From Clostridium guangxiense (GTDB lineage Bacteria > Bacillota > Clostridia > Clostridiales > Clostridiaceae): DNA of 56,436 nucleotides. Positions 15,415-23,851 of this stretch are shown one piece after another; within the stretch, counting starts at the first letter, position 1; the number at the start of each line of letters is the position of its first letter. The DNA lies in the NCBI RefSeq assembly GCF_021043395.1, contig NZ_JAJNKE010000027.1:1-56436 (forward strand), read 5' to 3'. A program made the position numbers and the translations under genes. The notes beneath the pieces are model-generated. The model was not told the origin of the DNA, did no database searches, and saw only the letters and a list, made by a program, of their open reading frames with translations.

Positions 15415-15607
15415 GATGCGAAGTAACATTGCTGAAGGAACGGTTTAAAAAAATTCTAACAAATCTTAGTAAAAAAATCATAAAATATTTAGATATTTCA
15501 ATTTGTATAAGCTATAGCGAGTTATTGAAATATCTTAGGATTTTATGATTTTTTTACCTTAGATTTATGGAATCTTTTTAATGTGACGAAGCAATGTTAC
15601 TTCGCAT
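15415..15607. repeat. Palindromic element, family C (copy 1)
   Basis: The outer arms GATGCGAAGTAACATTG (15415) and CAATGTTACTTCGCAT (about 15592-15607) are inverted. Inside is a long stem of AAATCATAAAATATTTAGATATTTCAAT paired with its counterpart to about 15552, with the tip TTTCAAT...GTTATTGAAA. Related copies lie at 16143, 22890 and 46238. Confidence 0.75.
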
Positions 15608-15781
15608 TTTTGTTTAAAAAAGCTTATTAAGGGTAAACTATAAGTGATTCACTGAAGTCTATATATTATGGTTTTTAAAATATATTTTGCAGGTTGGCTT
15701 TATATCGGTATTTTAGGAAGCAAAATGTAATAGATTTATAGTGTTTGGTTTTATTAAAATTATAGGTAGGGAGTGTTTTTT

Positions 15782-16102
15782 ATGACGAATTTTTTGATTT
15801 CAGCAGTAGTTGATATAGTCCTTATTTTTGCATCGTATTTTATATTTAGAAGTGTAATAAGTGGTCCTACAAGACATAAAATATATGAAAAATTTATCAG
15901 TTCCTTTGGTAAGTTTGTTATATATATTTTTGTGGTTTCAACTGTTATAACAGGTCTGGCTGCCTTTATACTATATAGAACAAGATATGTTGGATATCTT
16001 AATATAGCAGCTCCAGCATTAGTTTCAATATTTATAGGATTTGTTGTATCTACTGTGCCAACAAGAGGAGTAAATGAAAATAAAAAAAATCATGCGCATT
16101 AA
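15782..16102 (+). CDS. Small membrane protein of unknown function
   Basis: A 106-residue protein with three predicted transmembrane helices (about 5-25, 42-63 and 74-94) and a charged C-terminus ending KKNHAH. I do not recognise a family with a known function. AGGTAGGGAG puts the start at ATG 15782 rather than the GTG at 15773, which lies within the Shine-Dalgarno. It is flanked on both sides by C-family repeats. Confidence 0.6.
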   Translation: MTNFLISAVVDIVLIFASYFIFRSVISGPTRHKIYEKFISSFGKFVIYIFVVSTVITGLAAFILYRTRYVGYLNIAAPALVSIFIGFVVSTVPTRGVNENKKNHAH

Positions 16103-16142
16103 CTTTTTTCAGTACGTTAAATAAAGTTTATAAATCTAAAGC

Positions 16143-16226
16143 CTGAATTTCAAGAGAATCTAAGAACTTTCAATAACTTGTTTCACTTAGGCATATTGAA
16201 AGTTCTAAGTTTTTTTGAAATTAGGA
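16143..16226. repeat. Palindromic element, family C (copy 4, opposite orientation)
   Basis: CTTTCAATAACTTG...ATATTGAAAG is the reverse orientation of the C-family tip TTTCAAT...GTTATTGAAA. The stem continues outwards through AGAATCTAAGAA and TTCTAAG. It lies 40 nt after a small membrane protein gene and may serve as its terminator. Confidence 0.65.
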
Positions 16227-16429
16227 CTAAGATTTATTGGACTTTATTTAAAGGATGATTTTCTTAAGTGTAAGAAAATCTAAAACTTATGCTGGTGTCA
16301 AATTGTTTATTTCAATGATCACATTTTAAAATTAAATAAGGTATAGGATGATTTTTCTGCAATTCGATAATGGACAAGTTATACATAAAATTAGAGAGAA
16401 GTATGTTAATAAGAAAGGTGGACGACAAT

Positions 16430-16861
16430 ATGAAAATACACTCAAAATTATTAATGACCATTATCAAGAGTCAATTATTGAGTATTATATATGCACTTAT
16501 TAGTAGAATTAAAATAGATTTAATTACAGCATATACGTATATGTTTAAAGATATTATAGTATTATCTTTAAGTCTTATTCTTTTTACGGCATTTTGCATA
16601 ATAACAAGTATTATATTTTTAAACAAAAGTATAATAAATGTTTTTTTGATATCTATAACTTACATAATATATTGGAGAATATTTTTGTCCATATCGTTTA
16701 TTCACACTAGCAATCCAAATGATTATGGCGTTGGAATTTTAGGATTATCATTAGAAGTAATTTGGGGACTATTTGACTATTTTATTGTAATTCTATCCAG
16801 CGTAATTGCTGTGTCAATACACATAAACCGCATAGATAAAGTAACAAGGCTGCCACGGTAA
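16430..16861 (+). CDS. Hypothetical membrane protein
   Basis: A 143-residue protein with three or four predicted hydrophobic segments (about 36-66, 73-95 and 105-132) and few charged residues. No known motif is seen. AAAGGTGG followed 9 nt later by ATG at 16430 sets the start; the frame extends to 16370 without a usable Shine-Dalgarno. It could be a poorly conserved or decaying gene, because it lies among repeats. Confidence 0.5.
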   Translation: MKIHSKLLMTIIKSQLLSIIYALISRIKIDLITAYTYMFKDIIVLSLSLILFTAFCIITSIIFLNKSIINVFLISITYIIYWRIFLSISFIHTSNPNDYGVGILGLSLEVIWGLFDYFIVILSSVIAVSIHINRIDKVTRLPR

Positions 16862-16926
16862 TATTTTGGAGCTAGTTTAACTATATATTTGATATGCAAT
16901 TTAAAAAGACTGCGAAATAATTTAAT

Positions 16927-17124
16927 CAATGCACAATGAAGGTTGATTTATCCTCCTTACGTCAGATAAATCTATAGTTATATAAAAAACTCAGTATGAT
17001 GTTCAGCTAGCTGAACGAACATAGCAAGGTATTATTTTGAAATGGCGTCAGCAACAAGTTTTATATTTTCTGTAGTGAAACGGAAGAAAATCATCCTTCA
17101 TTGTGAACTGTGCATTGTGCATTG
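16927..17124. repeat. Palindromic element, family A (copy 3)
   Basis: The left end AATGCACAATGAAGG and the right end CATTGTGAACTGTGCATTG are inverted. The core of about 165 nt includes TCCTCCTTACGTCAGATAAATC, the hairpin TTCAGCTAGCTGAA (about 17001) and TTTTCTGTAGTGAAACGG. The same core modules recur in the B-family elements at 18631 and 42073. It fills the 16862-17174 gap downstream of murC. Confidence 0.75.
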
Positions 17125-17174
17125 ATTTAGTTCGCAGTATTTAAAAATTACGATTGAATCTCTCTTTAGAGTTA

Positions 17175-18554
17175 TTACTTCTGTTCTAAGAACATCTCGC
17201 CTACTTTGTACACGTCTCCTGCCCCTATTGTGAATAGAACGTCTCCTTCAGTTAAATTTCCTTTGAGATAAGTTACTATATCATCAAAACTGTGGAGGTT
17301 TTTACATGGAACACCATTTTTTCTTATCTCGTCTCCAAGCATATTGGAGCTCACAACACCTGTATCTTTTTCTCTTGCTGCATATATATCTGCTAAAACT
17401 AATGCATCAACATTTGAAAATGCATTAGCAAATTCATTAAATAAACTTTGAGTTCTTGAATAAGTATGAGGTTGAAAAACACAGAATATTCTTTCATGAG
17501 GATAATTTTGTGCAGCTGCAAGTGTAGCCTTTATTTCAGTTGGATGATGTGCATAATCATCTATAACTGTAACACCATCCTTGGTGCCCTTTATTTCAAA
17601 ACGTCTGTGAGTACCATTGAAACTTTGAATTCCAGCTATTATTGAATTAGCATCAATGTCAAGTACAAGAGCAGTAGCTATACTTGCAAGGGTATTTAAA
17701 ATATTGTGTTTACCAGGTATATTTAATCTTATATTAAATAAAAATTTATTTCCATTGTAAACATCAAATACTGCACAGCCATGATCATCATAACCTATAT
17801 TTTTAGCAGTTATTTTACCATTTTCTATACCATAAGACACTATATTGCATTTTGCTTTTGAGGCAACACGAGCGGTTCTTTCATCATCATAATTTGCTAT
17901 CAAATATCCATCTTCAGGTATTAAATTTGAGAACTTTGTAAAAGTCCTCTCAATATCATCTATATCCTTATAGTAATCAAGGTGATCAGCATCAATATCC
18001 AATATGACACCTATATAAGGGAAAAATTGAAGGAAGGATGCTTTATATTCACAGGCTTCTGTAATAAAATAATCACTTTTGCCAGCACGTACATTTCCAC
18101 CTATTATATCTAAATCTCCTCCTACCAAAATTGTTGGATCGAGATTTGCTTTTAATACTATGTGGGAAATTATAGATGTTGTAGTCGTTTTTCCGTGAGT
18201 TCCAGATACTGCAACGTTAAATTTATGATCTTTCATTAGGGTGCCTAGAAATTCAGCCCTGGTTACAAGGGGGATGTTCAATTCTTTTGCACGTATTAAT
18301 TCAGGATTATCATTAGGTATTGCAGCAGTATACACTATAAGATCTACATTATTTATATTACTGCTGTTATGACCTATATATATTTCAGCACCATTTTTTT
18401 CTAGTTTATCTGTAGCAAGGGATTTTTTTGCATCAGAACCAGAAACTTTATAATTGTGCTCAAGTAGGATTTCAGCAAGACCACTCATACTAACTCCACC
18501 TATTCCTATAAAGTGGATTTTTTTATTTGAATCATGTTTAAAATTAAAAGACAT
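17175..18554 (-). CDS. murC: UDP-N-acetylmuramate--L-alanine ligase
   Basis: A 459-residue cytoplasmic Mur ligase that adds L-Ala to UDP-MurNAc in peptidoglycan precursor synthesis. [18 protein letters not shown] is the N-terminal UDP-binding motif (about 13-30), and [11 protein letters not shown] is the ATP-binding loop (about 117-127). HRRFEIKG and [10 protein letters not shown] are the MurC-specific central and C-terminal motifs. The length is normal. AGGAGTG precedes the ATG. It is transcribed away from purR, and a B-family repeat occupies the divergent region. Confidence 0.97.
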   Translation of the reverse strand: MSFNFKHDSNKKIHFIGIGGVSMSGLAEILLEHNYKVSGSDAKKSLATDKLEKNGAEIYIGHNSSNINNVDLIVYTAAIPNDNPELIRAKELNIPLVTRAEFLGTLMKDHKFNVAVSGTHGKTTTTSIISHIVLKANLDPTILVGGDLDIIGGNVRAGKSDYFITEACEYKASFLQFFPYIGVILDIDADHLDYYKDIDDIERTFTKFSNLIPEDGYLIANYDDERTARVASKAKCNIVSYGIENGKITAKNIGYDDHGCAVFDVYNGNKFLFNIRLNIPGKHNILNTLASIATALVLDIDANSIIAGIQSFNGTHRRFEIKGTKDGVTVIDDYAHHPTEIKATLAAAQNYPHERIFCVFQPHTYSRTQSLFNEFANAFSNVDALVLADIYAAREKDTGVVSSNMLGDEIRKNGVPCKNLHSFDDIVTYLKGNLTEGDVLFTIGAGDVYKVGEMFLEQK

Positions 18555-18630
18555 AAGCCATTCACTCCTAATATTTATAATATAGATGTTACCTGAAAGG
18601 TTGAAACTGCCAATTTAATAGTTTTATACA

Positions 18631-18858
18631 GGTAACTTGTAAAGATTAAGAGTAGAGAGTAGAGAGCAAAGAGTGGAGTGAAGGTGGATTTTTCTACGTT
18701 TTACTATGAAAAATCTTTAATTATTAAAACACAATGAAGCTTAGCAAACATAAGCAAAGCGATTTGAAAAAATTGGCAAAAGCATTAAGTTTTAAGATTT
18801 TCTGTGGTAACAGAAAATCATCCTTCACTCTACTCTCTACTCTGTACTCTTTACTCTA
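18631..18858. repeat. Palindromic element, family B (copy 1)
   Basis: The left arm AGTAGAGAGTAGAGAGC (about 18651 onward) and the right arm CACTCTACTCTCTACTCTG (about 18826 onward) are inverted repeats. The element begins at an AGGTAACTTGTAAAGATTAAG stretch shared with the copy at 42073. The core contains TTTAAGATTTTCTGTGGTAACAG, related to the A-family core. The rest of 18555-19103 is AT-rich promoter DNA for murC and purR; short open frames across the element are not genes. Confidence 0.75.
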
Positions 18859-19103
18859 TAATTTGACAAAATTAAATGTTACCAAAAATATTATAGTCAA
18901 TTTAAAAATTCTCAGTAGTTTCATATGGTATTCAGTTTTAATTATATACGAATATGCATAAAAACAATACATAAATTCAAAAAAAGTTTAAAGTTTTAAA
19001 TATAACTATTGCTTAACAATAGAAATAAGAATAAAATATGAATAATAGCAAAAAATAATTTGCTATAGTTCGTATACAGAATTTAAATAGAACAGGTGGT
19101 AAA

Positions 19104-19919
19104 ATGGAAAAGTTCAGCAGAAATAATAGAGTTTCAGCTATAACTAAAATTTTAATAGAAAATCCAAATACTATCATTAATCTAAATACATTTACTGAAA
19201 AGTTTAATGCAGCAAAGTCTACTATAAGTGAAGATATTGTGATAGTAAGAGATGCAATGGAAAGACTAAAATGTGGAAAAGTAGAAACAATTTCCGGAGC
19301 AGCAGGGGGAGTCAGATATATCTGTGATATATCTGATGAAGAAGTTGAACGATTTATAACAAGTTTATGTTTAATTTTGAGACAAAAGGAGAGAATAATA
19401 CCAGGGAACTTTTTATACATGACAGATATAATGTCTGATCCTAAAATAATACGCTCAGCTGGATTGATACTTGCTAAACAATTTAATCATATTGACATTG
19501 ATTATGTTGTTACAGTTGAAACAAAAGGTATTCCTCTTGCGTATGAGGTTGCGAAGCTTTTGGGAGTTCAACTTGTTGTTGTTAGAAGAGGTAACAAGGT
19601 CACAGAGGGACCAGTTGTTACTATAAATTATGTAACAGGTTCATCTAAAAGAATTCAAAGCATGTCTTTATCTAGAATGTGCATGAATAAAGGAAGCAAA
19701 TGTATATTTATAGATGATCTTATGAAAGCTGGAGGGACAGCATTTGGAATAGCAGATTTACTTAAAGAATTTGATAGTGAACTAGTGGGAACAGGTGTAC
19801 TTGTAGATAATATGGAAAACCCTCAAAAATTAGTTCAGGATTATTATTCAATGGTTCAATTTAAAGGCATCTCAGAGGATAATTTTCCAATTGTTGAGCC
19901 TTCACCAGAACATAAATAA
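19104..19919 (+). CDS. purR: Purine operon repressor PurR
   Basis: A 271-residue PurR of the Gram-positive type. The N-terminal winged helix-turn-helix (about 1-75, with NTFTEKFNAAKSTISEDIV) binds DNA, and a type I phosphoribosyltransferase-like domain (about 80-271) with CIFIDDLMKAGGTAFG (about 200-215) binds PRPP, the effector that relieves repression of purine genes. A single ATACGAACTAT stretch on the minus strand near 19070 resembles half of a PurBox, but I see no proper pair. AGGTGG precedes the ATG. It is followed by spoVG and glmU, as in Bacillus. Confidence 0.95.
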   Translation: MEKFSRNNRVSAITKILIENPNTIINLNTFTEKFNAAKSTISEDIVIVRDAMERLKCGKVETISGAAGGVRYICDISDEEVERFITSLCLILRQKERIIPGNFLYMTDIMSDPKIIRSAGLILAKQFNHIDIDYVVTVETKGIPLAYEVAKLLGVQLVVVRRGNKVTEGPVVTINYVTGSSKRIQSMSLSRMCMNKGSKCIFIDDLMKAGGTAFGIADLLKEFDSELVGTGVLVDNMENPQKLVQDYYSMVQFKGISEDNFPIVEPSPEHK

Positions 19920-20031
19920 TAAAATTTTCAAAAAATTTAATTTTTTTTAAAAAAATTAGAAGGAAAAACATAAGTTATAGAGAATATTATATTTAAATCA
20001 TAAAGGTAAAGCATCTTTGGAGGTGTATTGT

Positions 20032-20319
20032 ATGCAGATTACAGATGTAAGAATAAGAAAAATTACTTCAGAAGGAAAAATGAAGGCAATTGTTTCAGTA
20101 ACTTTTGATAATGAATTTGTTGTTCATGATATAAAAGTTATTGAAGGACAAAATGGTCTCTTTATTGCTATGCCTAGCAGAAAGACACCTGATGGTGAGT
20201 TTAAGGATATAGCTCATCCAATAAACACATTGACTAGAGAAAAGATTCAGACAGCAATATTGGAAGAATATGAAAAAGTAAAGAATGAAGAAGAAACAAA
20301 AACAGAAACAGAGGAATAA
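20032..20319 (+). CDS. spoVG: Septation/sporulation regulator SpoVG
   Basis: A 95-residue SpoVG with the characteristic start [11 protein letters not shown], then [13 protein letters not shown] and [15 protein letters not shown]. The family binds DNA/RNA and affects cell division, sporulation and surface traits. GGAGG ends 8 nt before ATG 20032; the TTG at 20017 overlaps the Shine-Dalgarno and is rejected. It sits between purR and glmU, the conserved order. A strong terminator follows it, so glmU needs its own promoter. Confidence 0.95.
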   Translation: MQITDVRIRKITSEGKMKAIVSVTFDNEFVVHDIKVIEGQNGLFIAMPSRKTPDGEFKDIAHPINTLTREKIQTAILEEYEKVKNEEETKTETEE

Positions 20320-20322
20320 AAT

Positions 20323-20357
20323 AAAAAGGAGTTTAAGAACTCCTTTTTATTTTTTTG
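20323..20357 (+). terminator. Intrinsic terminator after spoVG
   Basis: AAAAAGGAGTT and AACTCCTTTTT form an 11-bp stem followed by ATTTTTTT. Confidence 0.9.
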
Positions 20358-20485
20358 AAATATTACACTATTGAAATTATGTTTACAATAAAATATAATA
20401 AAACTTGTTTAAAGGTTTTATTATATTTATATAGAAAAAATACAATGTTTAAAACTTTTATGTAGTTTCAACATATATAGTATGT

Positions 20486-20531
20486 GAAGGGAGTTGAAAA
20501 TCGTTAGCTGTGTAAGCTGAACGATGTTAAA
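20486..20531 (+). promoter_or_regulatory. Shine-Dalgarno, hairpin and start-site arrangement of glmU
   Basis: A good Shine-Dalgarno GAAGGGAG (20486-20493) lies 38 nt before the ATG, too far to act linearly. Between them is a hairpin, ATCGTTAGCT/AGCTGAACGAT (20500-20525, one bulge). If it folds, the effective spacing is about 12 nt. No in-frame alternative start exists upstream because a stop precedes. The same arrangement occurs before fhs. Confidence 0.55.
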
Positions 20532-21902
20532 ATGTATAATTGTGCGTTGATATTAGCAGCAGGTAAAGGCAAAAGAATGAAATCAGATTTGCCTAAGGTG
20601 CTGCATAAAGTATGTGGTAAAGAAATGGTTAATATAGTTATAGATACTATGAAAAAATCTGGAATAGATGATGTAAATGTAATAATAGGAAAAGGAGCAG
20701 AACTGGTAGAGGAAGCAACAAAAAAGCAAAATGTATCTTATTCTTTTCAAAAGGAACAATTAGGGACAGGCGATGCGGTCAAATGTGCTAGGGAGTTTTT
20801 GAAAGGAAAAAAAGGTACTGTTGCTATATTTACAGGTGATGCTCCTTTAATTACGGAAAGTACTGTAAAGAAGACCCTTGAATTTCATGAGGTTGGTGGA
20901 TATGCAGCTACTGTCTTGACTTCTATAGTAGATGATCCGGAAGGATATGGTAGGATAATAAGAAATAAAGATGGTTCTTTAAAGAAAATAGTAGAACATA
21001 AGGATTGCAATGAAGAAGAACTTTGTGTTAAAGAGATAAACTCTGCGATGTATTGTTTTGATATTGAAAATCTTCTTAATAATTTGGATAAAATAAATAA
21101 TAATAACGCTCAGGGTGAATATTATTTAACTGATGTTATAGAAATTTTAGAAAGCCAAGGAAAAAAGGTAGGAGCCATTTCAGTTCCATTTGAACAAACT
21201 TTGGGTATAAATTCAAGAGTACAGCTTTCAGAAGTTGCTCAAATAATGAAAAAAAGAATAAATAATTTTCATATGGAAAATGGAGTTACAATTATAGATC
21301 CGAATAATACATATATAGGACTAGATGTTGAAATTGGTTCAGATACCATAATATATCCTGGTAACGTTCTTGAAGGTAATACAGTTATTAAAGGAAATTG
21401 TACATTATATCCTAATTCTAGAATAGATAATAGTGTTATTGAAAAAGGTGTAACAATTCAAAGCTCAGTAATACTTGACAGCCATGTTGGAGAAAATACA
21501 ACAGTTGGACCTTATGCGTACATAAGACCAGAAAGCAAAGTTGGAAATAATGTTAGAATTGGTGATTTTGTTGAAATCAAAAAGTCTACAATAGGAGATG
21601 GTACTAAGGTATCACACTTGACATATATAGGGGATGCAGAAGTAGGTGGAAATTGTAACTTTGGATGCGGAACCGTAGTTGTAAATTATGACGGAAAAGA
21701 AAAACATAAAACTATTATAGGAAATCACTCATTTATAGGTTGCAACACAAATTTAGTATCTCCAGTTACTGTAGAAGATAATACATATATTGCTGCTGGG
21801 TCAACTATAACAGATAAGGTTCCAGAGGGAGCGTTTGCAATTGCTAGAGCAAGACAAGTAGTAAAAGAAGGATGGACTAAAAAAAAGGGATTAAGTAAAT
21901 AA
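20532..21902 (+). CDS. glmU: Bifunctional UDP-GlcNAc pyrophosphorylase / glucosamine-1-phosphate acetyltransferase
   Basis: A 456-residue enzyme making UDP-N-acetylglucosamine for cell-wall synthesis. The N-terminal domain (about 1-230) has [18 protein letters not shown] and GDAPLI of uridylyltransferases. The C-terminal domain (about 250-456) is a left-handed beta helix with hexapeptide repeats (for example IGPNV-like turns and [12 protein letters not shown]) and the acetyltransferase motif [10 protein letters not shown]. The length is normal. The start is ATG 20532, the only one available; an unusual leader is described separately. prs follows 22 nt later. Confidence 0.97.
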   Translation: MYNCALILAAGKGKRMKSDLPKVLHKVCGKEMVNIVIDTMKKSGIDDVNVIIGKGAELVEEATKKQNVSYSFQKEQLGTGDAVKCAREFLKGKKGTVAIFTGDAPLITESTVKKTLEFHEVGGYAATVLTSIVDDPEGYGRIIRNKDGSLKKIVEHKDCNEEELCVKEINSAMYCFDIENLLNNLDKINNNNAQGEYYLTDVIEILESQGKKVGAISVPFEQTLGINSRVQLSEVAQIMKKRINNFHMENGVTIIDPNNTYIGLDVEIGSDTIIYPGNVLEGNTVIKGNCTLYPNSRIDNSVIEKGVTIQSSVILDSHVGENTTVGPYAYIRPESKVGNNVRIGDFVEIKKSTIGDGTKVSHLTYIGDAEVGGNCNFGCGTVVVNYDGKEKHKTIIGNHSFIGCNTNLVSPVTVEDNTYIAAGSTITDKVPEGAFAIARARQVVKEGWTKKKGLSK

Positions 21903-21924
21903 AGTTAGGGAGGAATTTTTATAA

Positions 21925-22884
21925 ATGATAAACCATGGAAAAAATATAAAAATTTTTACAGGAAATTCTTATCCTGAGTTAGCACATGATATTGCGGACA
22001 TAATTGGAGTTAGTGTTGGAGATTCTAAAGTGTCTAAATTTAGCAATGGAGAAACGTCTGTTGATATTAATGAAACTGTAAGAGGAACAGATTTGTTTTT
22101 GGTTCAAACTTTATGTGAGCCAGTTAATGATAATATTATGGAACTTCTAATTATGCTTGATGCATTTAAAAGAGCATCGGCAGGAAGAATTACAGCTGTT
22201 ATTCCTCACTATTCATATGCAAGGCAAGATAGAAAGGCTAAAGCAAGACAGCCGATTACAGCTAAATTAATGGCTGATTTAATTCATACCGCAGGTGCAG
22301 ACAGAGTTCTTACCATGGATTTACATGCCCCTCAAATACAGGGCTTTTTCGATATACCTGTTGATCATCTCGAAGGAGTTCCTATAATAGCTAAATATTT
22401 TAAGAATCTAAATCTTGGTTGTGAAGATGTTATTGCTGTTTCACCAGATATAGGAGGGGTAAAAAGAACAAGGAAGTTTGCAGAAAAACTTCATATACCT
22501 ATAGCTATAATAGATAAAAGAAGACCTAAGCCTAATGTTTCAGAAGTAATGAGCATAATAGGTGACGTTAAAAATAAGAAGGTAATACTTGTTGATGATA
22601 TGATAGATACTGCTGGTTCAATTGTAAATGCAGCAGAAGCTCTTCTTAAAATGGGGGCAAAAGAAGTTTATGCTTGCTGTACCCACGGAGTTTTGTCAGG
22701 ACCGGCAATTGAAAGATTAGAAAACTCTCCAATAAAGGAAATTGTAACGTTAAATACGATTCCTGTTGAAGCTGAGAAAAAAATAGATAAAATAAAAGTT
22801 TTATCTGTAGCACCTATATTTGCTGAAGCTATAAGAAGAATATATGAAGACATATCAGTAAGCAAAATTTTTCAAGAGGAATAA
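21925..22884 (+). CDS. prs: Ribose-phosphate pyrophosphokinase (PRPP synthase)
   Basis: A 319-residue enzyme converting ribose-5-phosphate and ATP to PRPP for nucleotide, His and Trp synthesis. FSNGETSVDINETVRG is the flexible N-terminal loop, YARQDRKAKARQPI the ATP-binding region, and VDDMIDTAGS the PRPP-binding loop. The length is typical of class I enzymes. GGGAGG precedes the ATG, and glmU-prs form an operon. PurR, encoded nearby, senses PRPP, the product of this enzyme. Confidence 0.97.
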   Translation: MINHGKNIKIFTGNSYPELAHDIADIIGVSVGDSKVSKFSNGETSVDINETVRGTDLFLVQTLCEPVNDNIMELLIMLDAFKRASAGRITAVIPHYSYARQDRKAKARQPITAKLMADLIHTAGADRVLTMDLHAPQIQGFFDIPVDHLEGVPIIAKYFKNLNLGCEDVIAVSPDIGGVKRTRKFAEKLHIPIAIIDKRRPKPNVSEVMSIIGDVKNKKVILVDDMIDTAGSIVNAAEALLKMGAKEVYACCTHGVLSGPAIERLENSPIKEIVTLNTIPVEAEKKIDKIKVLSVAPIFAEAIRRIYEDISVSKIFQEE

Positions 22885-22889
22885 AAACT

Positions 22890-22964
22890 GCGAAGTAACA
22901 ATGATTTATCACCTAAGATTTATAAAGCTCTATTTAAACTGTTTTTTCATCACTATTACTTCGC
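22890..22964. repeat. Palindromic element, family C (copy 2, short)
   Basis: The arms GCGAAGTAACAATG and ATTACTTCGC match the outer arms of the copy at 15415. The inner long stem is missing, but the shared CCTAAGATTTATAAA segment is kept. It lies just after the prs stop codon. Confidence 0.65.
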
Positions 22965-23050
22965 TTTCACGGTAGTGTAAGGAAAAAGTTTCTCCGTTCC
23001 TATGGAATTTTGGGTATTAACTTATGCAATCAATTATTGGCTTATTTAAT

Positions 23051-23079
23051 AAAAAAGGCGGTTTTAAACCGCTTTTTTA
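23051..23079 (+). terminator. Intrinsic terminator after prs
   Basis: AAAAAAGGCGGTTT and AAACCGCTTTTTT form a strong hairpin with a T run. Confidence 0.85.
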
Positions 23080-23163
23080 GTTAATAATGTATAATGATGA
23101 TGATTTAATTAAAAAAGTGTGCTAAATTATAATTATATAATATTTGGAGTTTGGAGTGAGTAT

Positions 23164-23850
23164 ATGGATAATACATTAGGTAAGGTACTAATAGTCGATG
23201 ATGACGAAAATATAAGTGAAGTAATAAAGCTATACCTTGACAGCAGTGGATATTCAACTAGAGTATGTAATGATGGAAAAGAAGCTGAGGATAACTTTTT
23301 AGAATATAAGCCAGATATAGTGCTTTTGGATATAATGCTGCCTAAAATAGATGGAGTAGATGTACTTAAATGGATAAGAAAAGAATTTAACACTCCAGTT
23401 ATAATGCTTACTGCAAAAGGAGAGACATTTGACAAAGTCCTTGCACTTGAACTTGGAGCCGATGATTACATAGTTAAGCCATTTGAACCTAAAGAACTTA
23501 TAGCAAGAGTAAAAGCAGTGCTTAGAAGAACGAGCATGGAAGATGTATCAAAAAACGAATTAAGTTTTGAAGATTTAAAAATAGATATGAGTTCTTATAC
23601 TGTAATTTATAAGGGCGAAGAAATAAAGATGCCTCCTAAAGAGTTTGAACTTTTATTTTACCTTGCTAACAATAAAAATAAAGTTTTTACAAGGGAGCAG
23701 TTACTCTGTGAGGTTTGGGGTTATGATTATCCGGGAGATTCAAGAACTGTTGATGTACATGTAAAGAGACTAAGAGAAAAGTTAAAGGGTGGAGCCAACT
23801 GGCAGATAGAAACTGTGTGGGGTGTAGGATACAAATTTGAGGTTAAGTAG
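23164..23850 (+). CDS. OmpR/PhoB-family response regulator
   Basis: A 228-residue regulator. The receiver domain (about 1-120) has the acidic pocket VDDDE, phospho-acceptor Asp 56 in LLDIMLP, and the KP motif at about 104. A winged-helix DNA-binding domain follows, with SRTVDVHVKRLREKL and VWGVGYKFE. GGAGTGAG precedes ATG 23164; the upstream ATG at 23119 has no Shine-Dalgarno. The kinase gene starts 1 nt after the stop, so the two are a cognate pair. An htrA-like gene follows, suggesting an envelope-stress signal, but the signal is unknown. Confidence 0.93.
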   Translation: MDNTLGKVLIVDDDENISEVIKLYLDSSGYSTRVCNDGKEAEDNFLEYKPDIVLLDIMLPKIDGVDVLKWIRKEFNTPVIMLTAKGETFDKVLALELGADDYIVKPFEPKELIARVKAVLRRTSMEDVSKNELSFEDLKIDMSSYTVIYKGEEIKMPPKEFELLFYLANNKNKVFTREQLLCEVWGYDYPGDSRTVDVHVKRLREKLKGGANWQIETVWGVGYKFEVK

Positions 23851-23851
23851 C

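Noticed and set aside
15339-15548. A plus-strand frame of 69 codons, and its minus-strand counterpart of 66 codons
   Set aside because: Both overlap the second tRNA-Pro and the C-family repeat, so they are not genes.
18734-18961. A 75-codon plus-strand open frame upstream of purR
   Set aside because: It runs through the B-family repeat, has no Shine-Dalgarno, and its protein is Lys/Ser-rich with no recognisable motif; the DNA is explained by the inverted repeat.
19060-19085. PurR operator (paired PurBoxes) upstream of purR
   Set aside because: Only one CGAAC-containing half site was found; a convincing inverted pair was not seen.
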